DNA of 64,000 bases from Lepidodermella squamata (taxonomy: Eukaryota > Gastrotricha). Every line of letters begins with the position of its first letter. Position 1 is the stretch's first letter. The notes beneath the pieces were generated by a model. It worked only from the letters and a program-made list of their open reading frames with translations, was not told where the DNA came from and did no database searches. This document shows positions 11,227 through 23,537 of the stretch, in pieces. Location: assembly GCA_047495785.1 (NCBI GenBank), contig JBLDXI010000021.1:124001-188000 (forward strand), in the 5' to 3' direction. The translations under genes were made by a program, and so were the position numbers.

Positions 11227-13459
11227 TCAGTCAGAACAAGGTGGTTGGTACAAATTGAAATAAGCTGCAGCCCAAGTATTGGTCGCGAAGAATACGATTA
11301 TCACGCCGATTATATTCATACCAATCCCGCACAGCGCCTAAAAATAGAAAATCAGATAAGTAAAATAATCCGCTGGCACGCATACCATGTCAACAATGCG
11401 TAGTCGATTGGTTGAAAATACCAGTGCATTAGGCGGCGTAGCTACAGGTAGCATGAAGGCAAATGCAGCCGAAAGAGCCGTGGGGAATAGGAAGAGTAAA
11501 GGACTGACATTCAAATCTTTCGCCAATTTCTCCATGATCGGAGAAATCAAGGTGACGCAGGCGATATTTGACATGAATTCCGTCATACATGCAACCATGA
11601 TTGAAGTCATGAGGACGCATAGACTCAGCGGGATACCTTCCATTATGTTCTTGAAAACTGGGGCAATGACGGCTGGCAGGCCTGAATCTTGCGCTCCAGC
11701 TGCAGCTGCCATTCCACCTCCTAGCAGAAGGATAACTCCAAAAGGGAAGTCTTTATCAACCTGCTTCCATTTAAGCAAAGGTGGCGGTATCTTGGCACTA
11801 GCTGAGCGGAACGAAGGTATCTCACTTGGAAATACGAAAAGGAAGGACGATACTAAAATTGTCGCTGTTGATTCTTTCACGTATTTTGGCGCGATTATCC
11901 CCCAACCTATGAAGTCAGCCCCTTGCCCCGTTGACATTTGCCTTGTTATTAGAAGGATGATTAACAACAGACAATGGGCTAATACGGCGTATTGTTGGAA
12001 ACCCATTGGATCAAGTTGGGAATAGAGTTGCGTTACAACCGCTGTTATTCTTTCAGCCTGCTTCTCTGCGTTAGTTTTCCGACTTTTTTCCTCCTCACTT
12101 TTCTTCTTGCCGAATAAGGCCCGCCAAGGCTCTGCTATCCATACTGCATAAACGTACCTATAAAAGGAAACGTGAAGGATGAGTTTCATGTGTGAGATCC
12201 TTACCTGTAGCCAAGGAAGAAGAACTGAAGCCAGAACCAAGCAATAAATATGAACATGTATCCAACGGGTACGCCGAATACTAGCCAAGATGTGAATGTC
12301 ACTGGTTGCGTACAGTTGAGACCTTCAAAGGCCTGGTCAGCTCGCTCTTTCATTACCAGGTTAGTTGGAGTGCCAATCAGGGTGCACATACCTCCGATTG
12401 ACGCACTGTAAGCTGCAGCGATAAGAAGCATCTTCTCGAGACCATCAATCGTCTTTTTCGACAAAACAGCCCCATCCTCAGGTTCTACTTCCTCATTCGT
12501 CGCAGCTGTAGTCGATTGAACAGCACTGATTGCTGTTGAGACAGTTTGAGACTCTATCTCCACACCCGGCTGGACGCTTTCACCATCGTCAATGACATCA
12601 CGCATCTGATCGGGCACATCGACTGGTAGTTCGTGCAGAGCTTTGATTTCGAGGATCCCGGAATTCGTTCGACCAAGATGGTGTAGTTCGATATCATGGG
12701 TATCAAAATTCGGTTCGACATCCTCGCCCACTGTCATTTTAACATTCTGTTCCGTTACAGCTGAAGTTATTGTTGAGCAGTCGGAGGTAGATCTTTCAAG
12801 GGTCTGAATGGCGTCTCCGTCACCTTTAGGCGATTTTTCCTTCTCAGATGCCTCCCGCAACTCGTCGATGATTCCCTTAACAATTGGCAGATGTAAAGCG
12901 CACGACATTGTGTTATTTGTGAACTGAAAAAAATCGAATTAATTCAAGTATTGCTAGAAGACTTTAATGATACCATTGATAAGAAGCAAGCTGACATCAT
13001 GGTACCGAATAACAGCCACCGCGGTTGGGGGCCAACTGTCAGTAGAATTCTCAGAGCAAATCTTTTGTGGAGATTCGCGCTTTCAAAGGCTATGACCATA
13101 ATGTAACTGCCGACGAAAGCCATGTTGACTTCCTATTAGGAGAAAAGTCCGCTTTCACGAAATCTTCCCATGTGCTTTATAAGACTTACGCTCATGTATT
13201 TCGGCGCCAATTCTTTTGCTGTCGTGATTTTCAGTAATGGATACAAGAACATCGGGATCAATGCTGTAACAGCGATAGGCAGGCATTCACTCGTCCAGAA
13301 TACGACAAGCATCAACAGAACAAAGGTACATCGTGCTGGCTTCTGATACTCGGTCCCGTCGTAGAGAAACAATAGCGAGAGTATGCAAGGTGTCAATATT
13401 GAAATGAGGTAGCTTCGCCAAGCAAAGGCTTGCCTTGCAATGTGAAGAAATTTAACCAT
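11227..13459 (-). CDS. SLC13-type sodium/carboxylate cotransporter 1
   Basis: A plasma-membrane carrier of the divalent anion/sodium symporter family, to which sodium-dicarboxylate and citrate carriers belong. Start at 13459; stop near 11227 after an exon coding a final helix and the ending YQPPCSD. Visible: the N-terminal helices (FLYDGTEYQKPARC, WTSECLPIAVTALIPMFLYP), the first Asn-Thr hairpin motif in the form NNTMSCALHLPIVKG, a polar acidic loop of about 100 residues, then SIGGMCTLIGTPTNL. The second half has GVILLLGGGMAAAAGAQ, the second hairpin motif SNIACVTLISP and the signature LPVATPPNALVF. All key family motifs are present, so the protein is probably active. It is the first of three tandem paralogs. 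The substrate is not determined by sequence. Confidence 0.92.
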
Positions 13460-14020
13460 AATCGAAGCTTTTAATGTTTCATTAAATTTCGGTGCAAAGT
13501 CTGCTATAGGATTTCAGCTGATAGTATGCACTGGGACGTACATTGAAGCTGAAAAAATTCGGCAACCGTGGTTCGATACGCTTGACTTGATGTCCAGCGA
13601 CATAAATTACGTGGCGTATTTTTCACTCAAAGCTATTTATAAGGGAATAAAATCTTACAGGAAACGCATGTTTTCCATCGATCTTCTTTTATTTTTTTAA
13701 CCAATTTTTAAATCAGCAACGAAATAATTCAATTTTAAATTAAAGAGGCAACTTAAAAACATTTTTTTCTCCAACCGAGTTTTCCAGTTTTCAGCGTCTG
13801 CAAATTATTGAGAAAAATGATAGAAACAAAAGGAGCCATTTTTTGGGTTCCTAAACGTGGGAATAAAATTTGATACAAAACAAAAAGAAAGGTGAGGATA
13901 AAAATCAAGAAAAAAAATTGATTATAAATTTTTCAATCGCTAAGGTCTTTCGTTATCAAGGTAGATATTTCGGAATTTTCGCGCTAAAAGCTCAGCAAAA
14001 CGTGATCGTGATTTCTTGCA
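13460..14020. other. Gap between transporters 1 and 2
   Basis: This 561-bp AT-rich stretch includes many A and T runs and the upstream region of transporter 1. I see no gene or repeat. Confidence 0.4.
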
Positions 14021-17000
14021 TCAGTTTCCGCATGGCGGCTTGTAGAGTGAAAAGAAAGCGTTCCCCCACGTATTCGTCGCCAGGTAGACAACTAGAATGC
14101 CAATAATATTCATGCCAATGCCGCAGAATACCTAATAAAAAAATAATTAAAATGGAAAAAATCAAGGATAAAAAAGCGTACCATGTCAACGATTTTGAGA
14201 CGGTTCGTTGAGAAGACGAGAGCATTTGGCGGCGTGGCGACCGGTAACATGAAAGCAAACGAGGCAGACAAGGTTGTGGGAAACAAAAACAACAGGGGGC
14301 TGACATTCAATTCTTTGGCCTAAATTTAAAAAAAAAATAATCCATCTGAATTTTTTTTCAAAATCTGCGACTTACCAATTTCTCCATAATAGGAGCAACA
14401 AGAGTAACGCAAGCAATATTGGACATGAATTCGGTCTGACAGTAATAAGTAGGTCAAGCTCATAAAATGAGTGCAAATGAAAACAAACCATAGCAGCGAC
14501 TAAAATTGAGGTCATGAGAACAGCAAGGCTCAGCGAGATGCCTTTCATAAGATCGCGGAAAACCGGGGCGATAAGAGCGGGAAGGCCCGATTCTTGAGCA
14601 CCTGCCGCAGCGGCCATACCGCCGCCGAGCAGTAATATCACACCGAACGGGAATTCTTTGTCGACCTGGCGCCATTTCAACAACGTCGGCGGTGGTTCGA
14701 TTTTGCCATTTAGATTGAAACTACTAAGCGATGGCAATCGGCTCGGGAAAATGAACATGGACGCTGCGATGAAAATGGTCGCCGTTGATTCTTTGACGTA
14801 TTTAGGCGCGATGATGCCCCAGCCGATGAAGTGATCGTCGCCTGTCGACATTTGCCGCGTTATTAACAGCAGGATGAGAATGACGCAGTGGGAAAGGACG
14901 GCGTACTGCTCGAAGCCCATGGGCGTGAGCTGCGAGTACAACTGGCTGATAACGGCTGTGACGCGTTCCGCCTGTTTCGTTGCTCGTGCTTTAGCCCGCG
15001 TGACTTCGCGTGGCTTCATGCGGAAAAAGCAGAGGAATGGGTCGACGATCCAAACACCACACACATACCTGGAAAAAATGACAAAAAATTAGAAGTTGGT
15101 GGACAAAAACTTTCGTTGCAAAAATTCGTGAGCTGACTGACAGCTGAATTCAGTCGAATATGATAATTTTTAGGCGAATCACGGACTACTTTTGAAAATA
15201 TACTTTCAAAATCGAAGGAATTCTCAAGGCATCCATCTGAAGCTCAGGAATGAACTCGATTAATTCGGTTAAATACACCGCCTAGAGGAATTTCATTTTA
15301 CCCCTCATTTTCTCAATTTTCTTAAAAAATTCGATCCAAATTTCAGGGGAGAAAGGGCGTTTTCTATGGTCTAAAGTAACCGTTGAAAGTCCAAGGTTAG
15401 CAAACACCTGGGAAATCGCCAAAAATCAGATTAAAATTGAAAAATTATCAGCATTCTCTGGAAAATCAGGACAATCATTGTCCTTTTTTAGTTCAATTTT
15501 CAGAATTATCTAGCAACTGCTAAATTTTCTAAAAAAATGGCTTTTTAGTCCTAAAAGTCACCCCCTTGTAGCGGGACTGAAAATTGGCCCCTTATTTCAC
15601 ACCTGAAAAATTCATTTTCACTTTGTTCGCTAAGCTTTCAAATTTCGTCACGACCCGAAAATTTCGACATCCTTAGAGATTATAGCTCAAGTTTTGCGAA
15701 TATTTCTATATTTAAAAAAACTTACTTGGGCCCTAGGAAAAATATTTGCAGCCAGAACCAAGCGATGAAAATGAAAGAAAATCCAACAGGAAAGCCGAAG
15801 ACGAGCCAACTCGTGAAAGTAATCGGCTGCGTGCAATTGTATGACTCATACACCTGATCAGCGCGTTCTTTCATGATCAAATTTGTCGGCGTTCCGATCA
15901 AGGTGCACATGCCGCCGATGGACGCGCTATACGCCGCGGCTATCAGCAGCATCTTCTCCAAGCCATCGATTGTCTTCTGCGACAAAACATCACCGTCATC
16001 GCCAGGCCGCGGCGACGAGACATTTGACGATGAATCACCGGATGATAGGCCGCTTTTCGGGGTAAGCGACTGCCGCGCGGCCTGATCTTCTTTCGCGTCA
16101 AGTGTCTCTTTCACGTCGATTGAAAGCGGGACATCGATAGGGACGTCACTTGACGACGTCACCTCAACAACTGCGACACTATCGACCTCCAACTTCAGCG
16201 GCTCGCCGTTATTTTCGAGGTTTTCCTTATTATTAGCTTGGTCCAGCTCAATATCAGGGTCGTTGATGGACTCGGTGGATTTTTCGCAAATTTGACCGGA
16301 ACACACGGTTTCAACATCGACTATTGTCGACGAGCATTCCGTGACGACAATCGCCGGTGTTGGGCAGTCGATGTGCGCCTGTTTCTCGCTTTTATTCGCG
16401 TCTTCAGTTTGCTTATTACTCGTCCTCGTCGCTTGAGCCTCGCGCAGTTCATCGATGATACCCTTCACAATGGGCAGGTGAAGGGCGCAAGACATGGTAT
16501 TGTTCGTAAACTGTAAGTTCGGTTATGCGATATGACGCGTTCGAAGCATGAAATAAAACGAAACAAATATCAGGCGAAAAAGTGAAAGCTTTGTAAAAAT
16601 TGCCGACTGACCATTGATAGAAAACTCGCTGACATCATGGTGCCGAAGAGCAACCAACGCGGCTGCGGACCAACTGTCATGAGAATTCTCAAAGCGAATC
16701 GTTTGTGTAGGTTGGCGCTCTCGAACGCTATCACCATTATGTAACTGCCAACGAAAGCCATATTCACCTCCTGTGAAATTAAAAAATAATAAGAAAATAT
16801 TTAATTTAAAATAAAAAAGTCTTACGCTCATATATTTCGGTGCGAGGTCTTTAGCCGTTGATATTTGAAGCAAAGGATATAGGAACATGGGCAGTAGGGC
16901 AGTTACAGCAATCGGTATGCATTCGCTGGTCCAAAAGACGACAAGCATTAGCAGTACAAAGGTGCATCTCGCCGGCTTCTGGTACTCGGTCCCGTCGTAC

Positions 17001-17095
17001 AGGAACAACAATGAGAGGATCGTCGGCGTTAGGATGGTGATCAAATAGCTACGCCAAGCGAATATCAGCCTCAACAGCTTAATGACTCGCGCCAT
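14021..17095 (-). CDS. SLC13-type sodium/carboxylate cotransporter 2
   Basis: A paralog of transporter 1 with the same exon layout. I take the start at 17095 (MARVIKLLRLIFAWRSYL), which aligns with transporter 1; an in-frame ATG ten codons upstream (17125) is possible. The hairpin motif is NNTMSCALHLPIVKG at the start of the 15722-16495 exon. That exon then codes an enlarged polar loop of about 130 residues, rich in Ser, Thr and acidic residues, before SIGGMCTLIGTPTNL. The second half has the GGGMAAAAGAQ segment and LPVATPPNALVF, and the last exon ends YKPPCGN (stop at 14021-14023). The 660-bp intron at about 15068-15721 is long for this window. The loop is the most variable part among the three copies. 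Confidence 0.92.
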
Positions 17096-18673
17096 ATTAG
17101 CCCCGAAGTTGAACTCCTCTCGCACGTAACACTACTCTAGGCAATAAATTTAGGGCGTGGCAATTAAAATTGAAAAAATTGAGGGAGTGAGGATAATAAC
17201 AATGCACCTATGAGAAAAACGATTCGCACTTCAAGTTGAAAATTTGAGGGAGAGCGATTGAAATTGTTATTATTTCTTAAATAAGTCTCATTTTTCCTGA
17301 GGAAGGAAATCATTATTTTTCCTTCTAGAAGAGAGTGGGTTGCGACCCTAAAAAAACAAAATGCCCGCTTGCAGCCAGCGAGGGCACATAGAGGTGTGGC
17401 TAATGCATATTTAATTTACGCTAGAACGAACTGTAAAAAAACGTTGTAAATCGATAAATTTTACTATACATGAGATTAATTTACTTGGCTGAAGCTCAAG
17501 AAACATACTCTTCGTTATCTATAAATAATTTAGACACCGTTTTATGATATCACATTTCTGTGCGAATCGATCTATAAAAGTTGAGTGCGATCAAGAGGTC
17601 AAATTTCACGGAATTGAGTTTAAATATAAAAGCATATCATGCACCTGATGTGATGGTAAATATTATTATTCGGAAGAATGAAATTGGGAATAACTTGAAA
17701 ATTTCGTAAACACTTGTTGATAACGCGCGCGTTCGCCGGTAATTTTGCCCATTTTTACTCAACGTGATGAGACCGTCACCACACGATGACGACGACGACG
17801 ACGACGACGATGAAGCGCGCGTTTGTCATGCTTATTCTTGCGCTGGATGGCTCGTTGAGATTGAACGAGGACGCAACACCAGCCGCCGCGTGCAACACAA
17901 AGAAGCCGCCGGCCTTTCGATGAGTGCAGACCTTAACTTGGCTGGACGCGCGCGTAACATTGGACGCGCAGTGGGGCCCACTAGACCGCATCGTTTTTGT
18001 TGCTGATAATAACTGCTGCTGCTGCTCATCCAACTTGTGAATATTATTTTATATTAAGGACGCGCGATTCTTAATGCCGCACGTGCGCGCCTGAGTTCAA
18101 AGCCGCTATGTGAACGCCGATTGACTGATATCAACATTTCGCTGACCTTGAGTCGCCGCGGCCTCACGTTGCAACGTGTCATACTCATCGTCGTCGCAAA
18201 ATTCCCACACCCTTCGATACGCCTCCACACAAAAAAATCGTCTAAAAAAAGAATGATGCATCCGCAAATTCACGCATCATCGCTTCGATGAAATAATATA
18301 ACGTTGAATGCGATTTTATTGCCTTTTGATGCGATATAATTGAGTATTATAAGAGGCGCGATATAATCTAGTTCGGATGCGTTATTGGCAAACCCGAGTG
18401 CGAAGCGTTTTTTAGGCTATGCGCGCGCGTCACTATTGTGCTTTTTTCTACTCGGAAAAATGACAAAAAAACAATAGAAAAATCTCATTATTTATTGCCG
18501 ATCGATTACTTGCAGCTGATCAATATACAGTATAGTGAAATGTCATCACTTTGCAGGAAGATGTATATTATTGGATCTAAGTCGTCGCTAAAACAAGAAA
18601 AACAATTGTAACGCACCTAAAATGTTCGTGAGTTCGACACTTTTTATATGCATTATTAATTTCGCAGAAAATG
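17096..18673. other. 1.6-kb intergenic region
   Basis: This stretch separates transporters 2 and 3. It has a GAC trinucleotide repeat, a short CTG run (18013-18024) and locally raised CpG content (about 17.7-18.4 kb). Open frames here are driven by the repeats and code Asp or Gln runs; I do not support a gene. Confidence 0.5.
17785..17813. repeat. GAC trinucleotide microsatellite
   Basis: A run of seven perfect GAC units flanked by GAT units, in non-coding DNA. It can be expected to vary in length between individuals. Confidence 0.85.
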
Positions 18674-21180
18674 TCAATGAGAGCATGGAGCTTGGAAAAG
18701 CGAGAAGTACGAATTACCCCACGTATTGACGGCGGTGAAAACAACCAAGATGCCGATGAGATTCATACCGAGTCCGCATAGTACCATGTCCTTTATTTTG
18801 AGGCGATTCGTTGAAAATACGAGCGCGTTAGGAAGGGTCGCCACAGGTAGCATGAACGCAAAAGAAGCCGATAGCGTTGTAGGAAATAGGAAGAGAAGCG
18901 GATTCACATGAAGTTCGAAAGCCTGACAATGAAAAATAGCAAGCTTAAAAATCAGAGATTTGACAATTTGCTCGGAGTTGTTCACTAAGGATAGCTGTTC
19001 ACGTGAATCCTTAGGTTCAAAGGTCGTAATCATGGGAAGCCATGCACCATATTTTTCGAATAATATGACAGGCTGGCCACAGTCGGGAATTTCGAATCGC
19101 TCAGGTGCCAACATGGTTCAAGTCATTTTGGCCATTGTCTCGAATTTTCTCAGACAATTTCCCCAGAACAATTATAAGATTATTCCGCATTTTTTTCCAG
19201 GAATTAACTTTTATAAACATGTTTATTTTGAGGATTGTAAGAAATGAAAAAATAGAGAAATCATTTTAAATTGATTAAAAATTATTTAGAAATTATTTTA
19301 AATTTATAGATATTTGAAAAAATTTGAAAAGATTCGCCAATAATTAATGACTAAATTTGATTAATTGAAAAGCTATCCAGCATTTTTTGCTAAACATTCA
19401 ATAATAGGATCGAAAAAATGAGCTATCCTTACCAATTCCTCCATCACCGGTGAGATCAATGTGACACAAGCGACATTAGACATGACCTCAGTCATCGCTG
19501 CGACGAAAATCGACGTAATTAAAACTGTAAGACTGAACGGCATATCTTTGACCAGATCGTGAAATACTGGCGCGATAAGGAGAGGCAGGCCAGATTCCTG
19601 GGCTCCATAAGTCGCAGCCATGCCTCCTCCTAAAAGCAATATAACTCCAAAAGGAAACGACTCCTCAACTTGCGACCACTTCAGCAAGGGCTCCGGCGGC
19701 TGTTTCGTGTCAGCCATCGACGGCCATTTCGATGGGAATAGGAACATAGATGCCGTTATTAGGATTGCTGCCGTAGATTCTTCGACATACTCGGGCGCGA
19801 CTATGCCCCAACCGACGTAGTCATGCGAATCTCCAGTTGACATTTGCCGCGTTATCAGAAGTAAAACTAGCAGAATACAATGCGCTAAAACAGCATATTG
19901 ACGGAACCCCATCGGTTCTAATTGAGCGTTTAGTTGTTCGATAACAGCCGTAACTCGTTCCGCCTGTTTCTCCGCCTTCACTTGCGCCCGAGTTGCGACC
20001 CGATTTTGCGCAGGGAAAAAGCATCGAAATGGCTGGGTGATCCAGACTCGATAGACATATTTCGGCCCGAGGAAGAAAATTTGAAGCCAGAACCATGAGA
20101 TGAAGATGAAAAGATAGCCAACGGGAACACCGATAACCAGCCAACTCGTGAAGGTTATAGGGTGACTAGTGCAGTTGTAGTGCAGAAACACCTCATCGAC
20201 TCGTTCTTTCATGATTAAATTAGTCGGAGTTCCAATCAGCGTACACATACCGCCGATTGACGAACTATAAGCCGCTGCGATCAACAACATTTTCTCCAGG
20301 CCAGTGATAGCTTTCGGCGATAAGGCGCTCTCCTCTTCCTCCAACTCCTCCGCCTTAATAGGAGGTTCAGTTACTTCCGATTTCTCAATTTCCGGCTCAG
20401 CAACGCTTTCAGTCGAACTTTCAACTGGGTTGCTGCTGTCCGAAGAATTGTTGGAAAATGAAGTTTCATCTGTCCCAGTTTCTTGGATAGTTTCGACAAT
20501 CGTAACAACCGTCGGGCTCTCCTTCAACCCATCATCGCCTGATTTCAGGCTTTGCTTCTTCGAAGCTTCTCGAAGTTCGTCTATGATACCCTTCACGATC
20601 GGAAGATGCAGCGCGCATGAAACAGTGTTATTCGTAAACTAAAAATCGAAATTTCAGGAATTTTTTTTAAATTTTTTCCCGAAATTTTACCATGGATAGG
20701 AAGCAAGCAGACATCATTGTACCGAAGAGGAGCCAGCGAGGCTGTGGGCCGACAATTTTCAGAATTCGAAGCGCCAGTCGTTTATGGAGATTGGCCCGTT
20801 CGAACGCGATCACCATGATGTAACTGCCCATAAAGGCCATGATAACTTCCTGAATTAATCCTCCTTAAATATTTTTAAATTATTCTTAGTAATTTTCTTA
20901 CGTTCATGTATTTCGGCGCGACTTCTTTAGCTGTGACGATTCGTAATAACGGGTATAGGAACATCGGTAGAAGAGCCGTGACGGCGATTGGGATGCATTC
21001 ACTTGTCCAGAAAACAACGAGTAGCAGCAGAACGAAGCTGCATCGCGCCGGTTTTTGGTACTCGGTTCCGTCGTAGAGGAACAACAGCGACAAGACGGAC
21101 GGGGCGAGGATGGCGATGAGGTAACTTCGCCACACCCAAATTATCTTTAAAACCGGTGGACAACTGCCGCATGCTGGCAT
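18674..21180 (-). CDS. SLC13-type sodium/carboxylate cotransporter 3
   Basis: The third tandem paralog. Start at 21180 (MPACGSCPPVLKIIWVWRSYL); stop at 18674 after FSLFQAPCSH. The polar loop is shorter than in copies 1 and 2 (about 70 residues, Ser/Glu-rich), then SIGGMCTLIGTPTNL is intact. The second hairpin reads SNVACVTLISP. The family signature has a change: LPVATLPNALVF, with Leu replacing the first Pro of the PPN turn. The intron between EEL and AFELHVNPLLF is about 500 bp and holds a chance open frame. Otherwise the protein looks complete. The altered signature may change transport or may be neutral. Confidence 0.9.
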
Positions 21181-23537
21181 TTTTACAGCAGGTGATGAGT
21201 TTTAGCCAACAACACTGCCGTGCCGTAATAACCATTCAACTTTGACAAAGCCTGGTTTTTTTTTTAATTCGAGTTGAAACTCGCTATTTGCGCGTCTTCG
21301 CAAGGTAAAATGAAAGAGCCTTGAGTAGTCGCTATAATAGTAAAATTTAGACGCAACAAATTGCGAAACACTTCATTTTCATCATCAGTTATGAATTGTA
21401 TGGATTTAACCTTTCCGTAATTCTCTCAGCCTAAAATGACAGACCTGAATGAGAAATTTTTACTTTAAGGTTAATTTTTTCATACATACATTTAGTCGTT
21501 ATTTTTCAATCTTTTCCAGCTCATGCATGAGAGAGTTTTAATCACCGGCGATCTCTCTGCCTTGAACTCCTTATTTTGAAAGTGCACCGAGTGACATCTC
21601 ATTGCACCGGACAGGTGCGTATGAAATTAATGAATACCACTGTTAAATTAAAAAATTATAAGTTGGCAAGGTTTATGAGAGTGATGAATAAAGATTGTTC
21701 TTGGCATATTTCTGATTTTATTTCACTGCCATCGCCTGTTACGTCGCTCTCGGCATCGTATAGCCTCATAGCCTCATAGACTTCAAAATTTATGATGCAA
21801 TCAATAATGTGAAAAGGCGATACAAAATTAACGGTAGAAAAAAGTAAAAGATTATCGTAAATTATTGAATAAAATCGAATGTTTATTCTCAAATTTTCCT
21901 GCCGATCATTGAAGTGATTCATTTCGACTGATCTAATTTTATCGACCAAAACCTGACATCATAGTCTCAAATTTCCAATTTCCACCTCAAGTTTCAGGTG
22001 GAGTGATTCAGTGTCTGCTCAGCGGCGCTTGTTGACAAGGAATCATCGCGAGAAAATAATATAAATTTTAGCGCTATAAAGTGGCGCGTATACGGCTGGA
22101 GAAAGCACGTGCTCATCGCGTGTAAAAAATGTGCTCATATTCAAATAAATAAAAATGATCGGAAATGTGAGTACTGAACTTCATGATCCTTACTTTTGGA
22201 AACGCTATTTTCGGCTGGTATAAGAAGTCAAATATAGAAAAGTGAATATTTATAGTACGTAATGCTTTGTTATATCAGCATCTCCTCGAAATGCAGCGGA
22301 AGCGATCGAAGAAGTGTCGCACTCAGTCTTTAGGTTCATACCCTTGAATTTTCCTTCTTCTCATCTTTTCCGCAGATCAATGAAAAGAAAATCTATTTCG
22401 TCAAGTGGCCTTGTAAATTGACGAATATTAAATCCTTCCGTCGTGCGAGTGCGGTAAAAAAATTCTTGTTGAACCATCTCTCGGCGCTCATAAATTAGCT
22501 GCGCGTCAGATCATATGTTATCAATTAGGGCGTGTCACGCAGACGCGTGTTTAATCACTTATTAATTCACTACTCTTCAAAATTCAAATCGCCGTGAACG
22601 GAAGGTCGACTTCACTATTATGCTTTGCTTTTTTTTCTTCATGGGCGTGTGGTAGCAAAAAAGCTTGTATTTGAATTATTAACGTATTTGAATGTTGGTT
22701 TGTGACAAGGGTCTCGTCAAAGAGATTGCTATTACCGTGTTTGCCTTTAAGTAAAATCAATAATTTTTCCATTCACCTTTTTCTAAAAAAATCTCATTTG
22801 CGACGTTTACAGTAGCTCGGTCACATTTTTCCCCCATGCTGTTCACGTGAACAACTAATATCTTTAGCAGGTCAAAATGTTATCTTATTGCCCGAGAGAT
22901 CCAGTTACAAAGACTTCTTTAAACGGAACTTTGATATGGCTGTTGTTTATCATAATAATCTACTGGACAGCACGTATTTTATACGGCTCGTATCAGCAAT
23001 TAGTGTCCAAATAAAGAATCACGCCCATTCATTCAGCATAAGCGCGTGAGCGTCCGAAGTCCAAGCTGAGTTCTTGCCAGATTTTTCATTTCACTCTCAT
23101 AAAAAATGACAATTTTTTGCCCCAGAAAATCAATATTTATATAAAATTGAATAATTCTTCCCGAACAATGTGGATTTTTTAATTAACTGACACTTCGTAG
23201 TGTTTCTTTTACCGTTTTTTAGGCCTGATATTGACACTTCATCCGCCAAATAAATACAAGACAAAGAATTTTACGCTGCGCAAAAAACTCCCTACATATA
23301 CGATGATATATAATACCATACTGCATCGTAGTATATGCCTGTATTTTATTATATATATAGGTACCAAGAACAACTCAGTCGGAACCACCCTATTATGTAT
23401 TCACATGTCTGCTCATTCTTATTTGACCTACTGGTATATACTGCATGCACGCCTCATTTCACTATTAAGAAAATTTTCTGAATATTTTTCGCATTATATT
23501 ATATCGTATATAGGAAACCTTTCTTCCCTAAATTATA
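21181..23537. other. 2.4-kb intergenic region
   Basis: This AT-rich stretch lies between the transporter cluster (-) and the first DOMON gene (+), so both clusters point away from it and it must hold at least two promoters. Short open frames carry no recognisable protein. I see no repeat or RNA gene. Confidence 0.45.

Noticed and set aside
17764-18033. Open frames coding runs of Asp, Val or Gln
   Set aside because: They come from the GAC and CTG repeats; neither strand has a recognisable domain or splice context.
18930-19114. Open frame inside an intron of transporter 3
   Set aside because: Splicing from EEL directly to AFELHVNPLLF restores the family sequence, so this stretch is intronic; 60 codons open by chance is possible.
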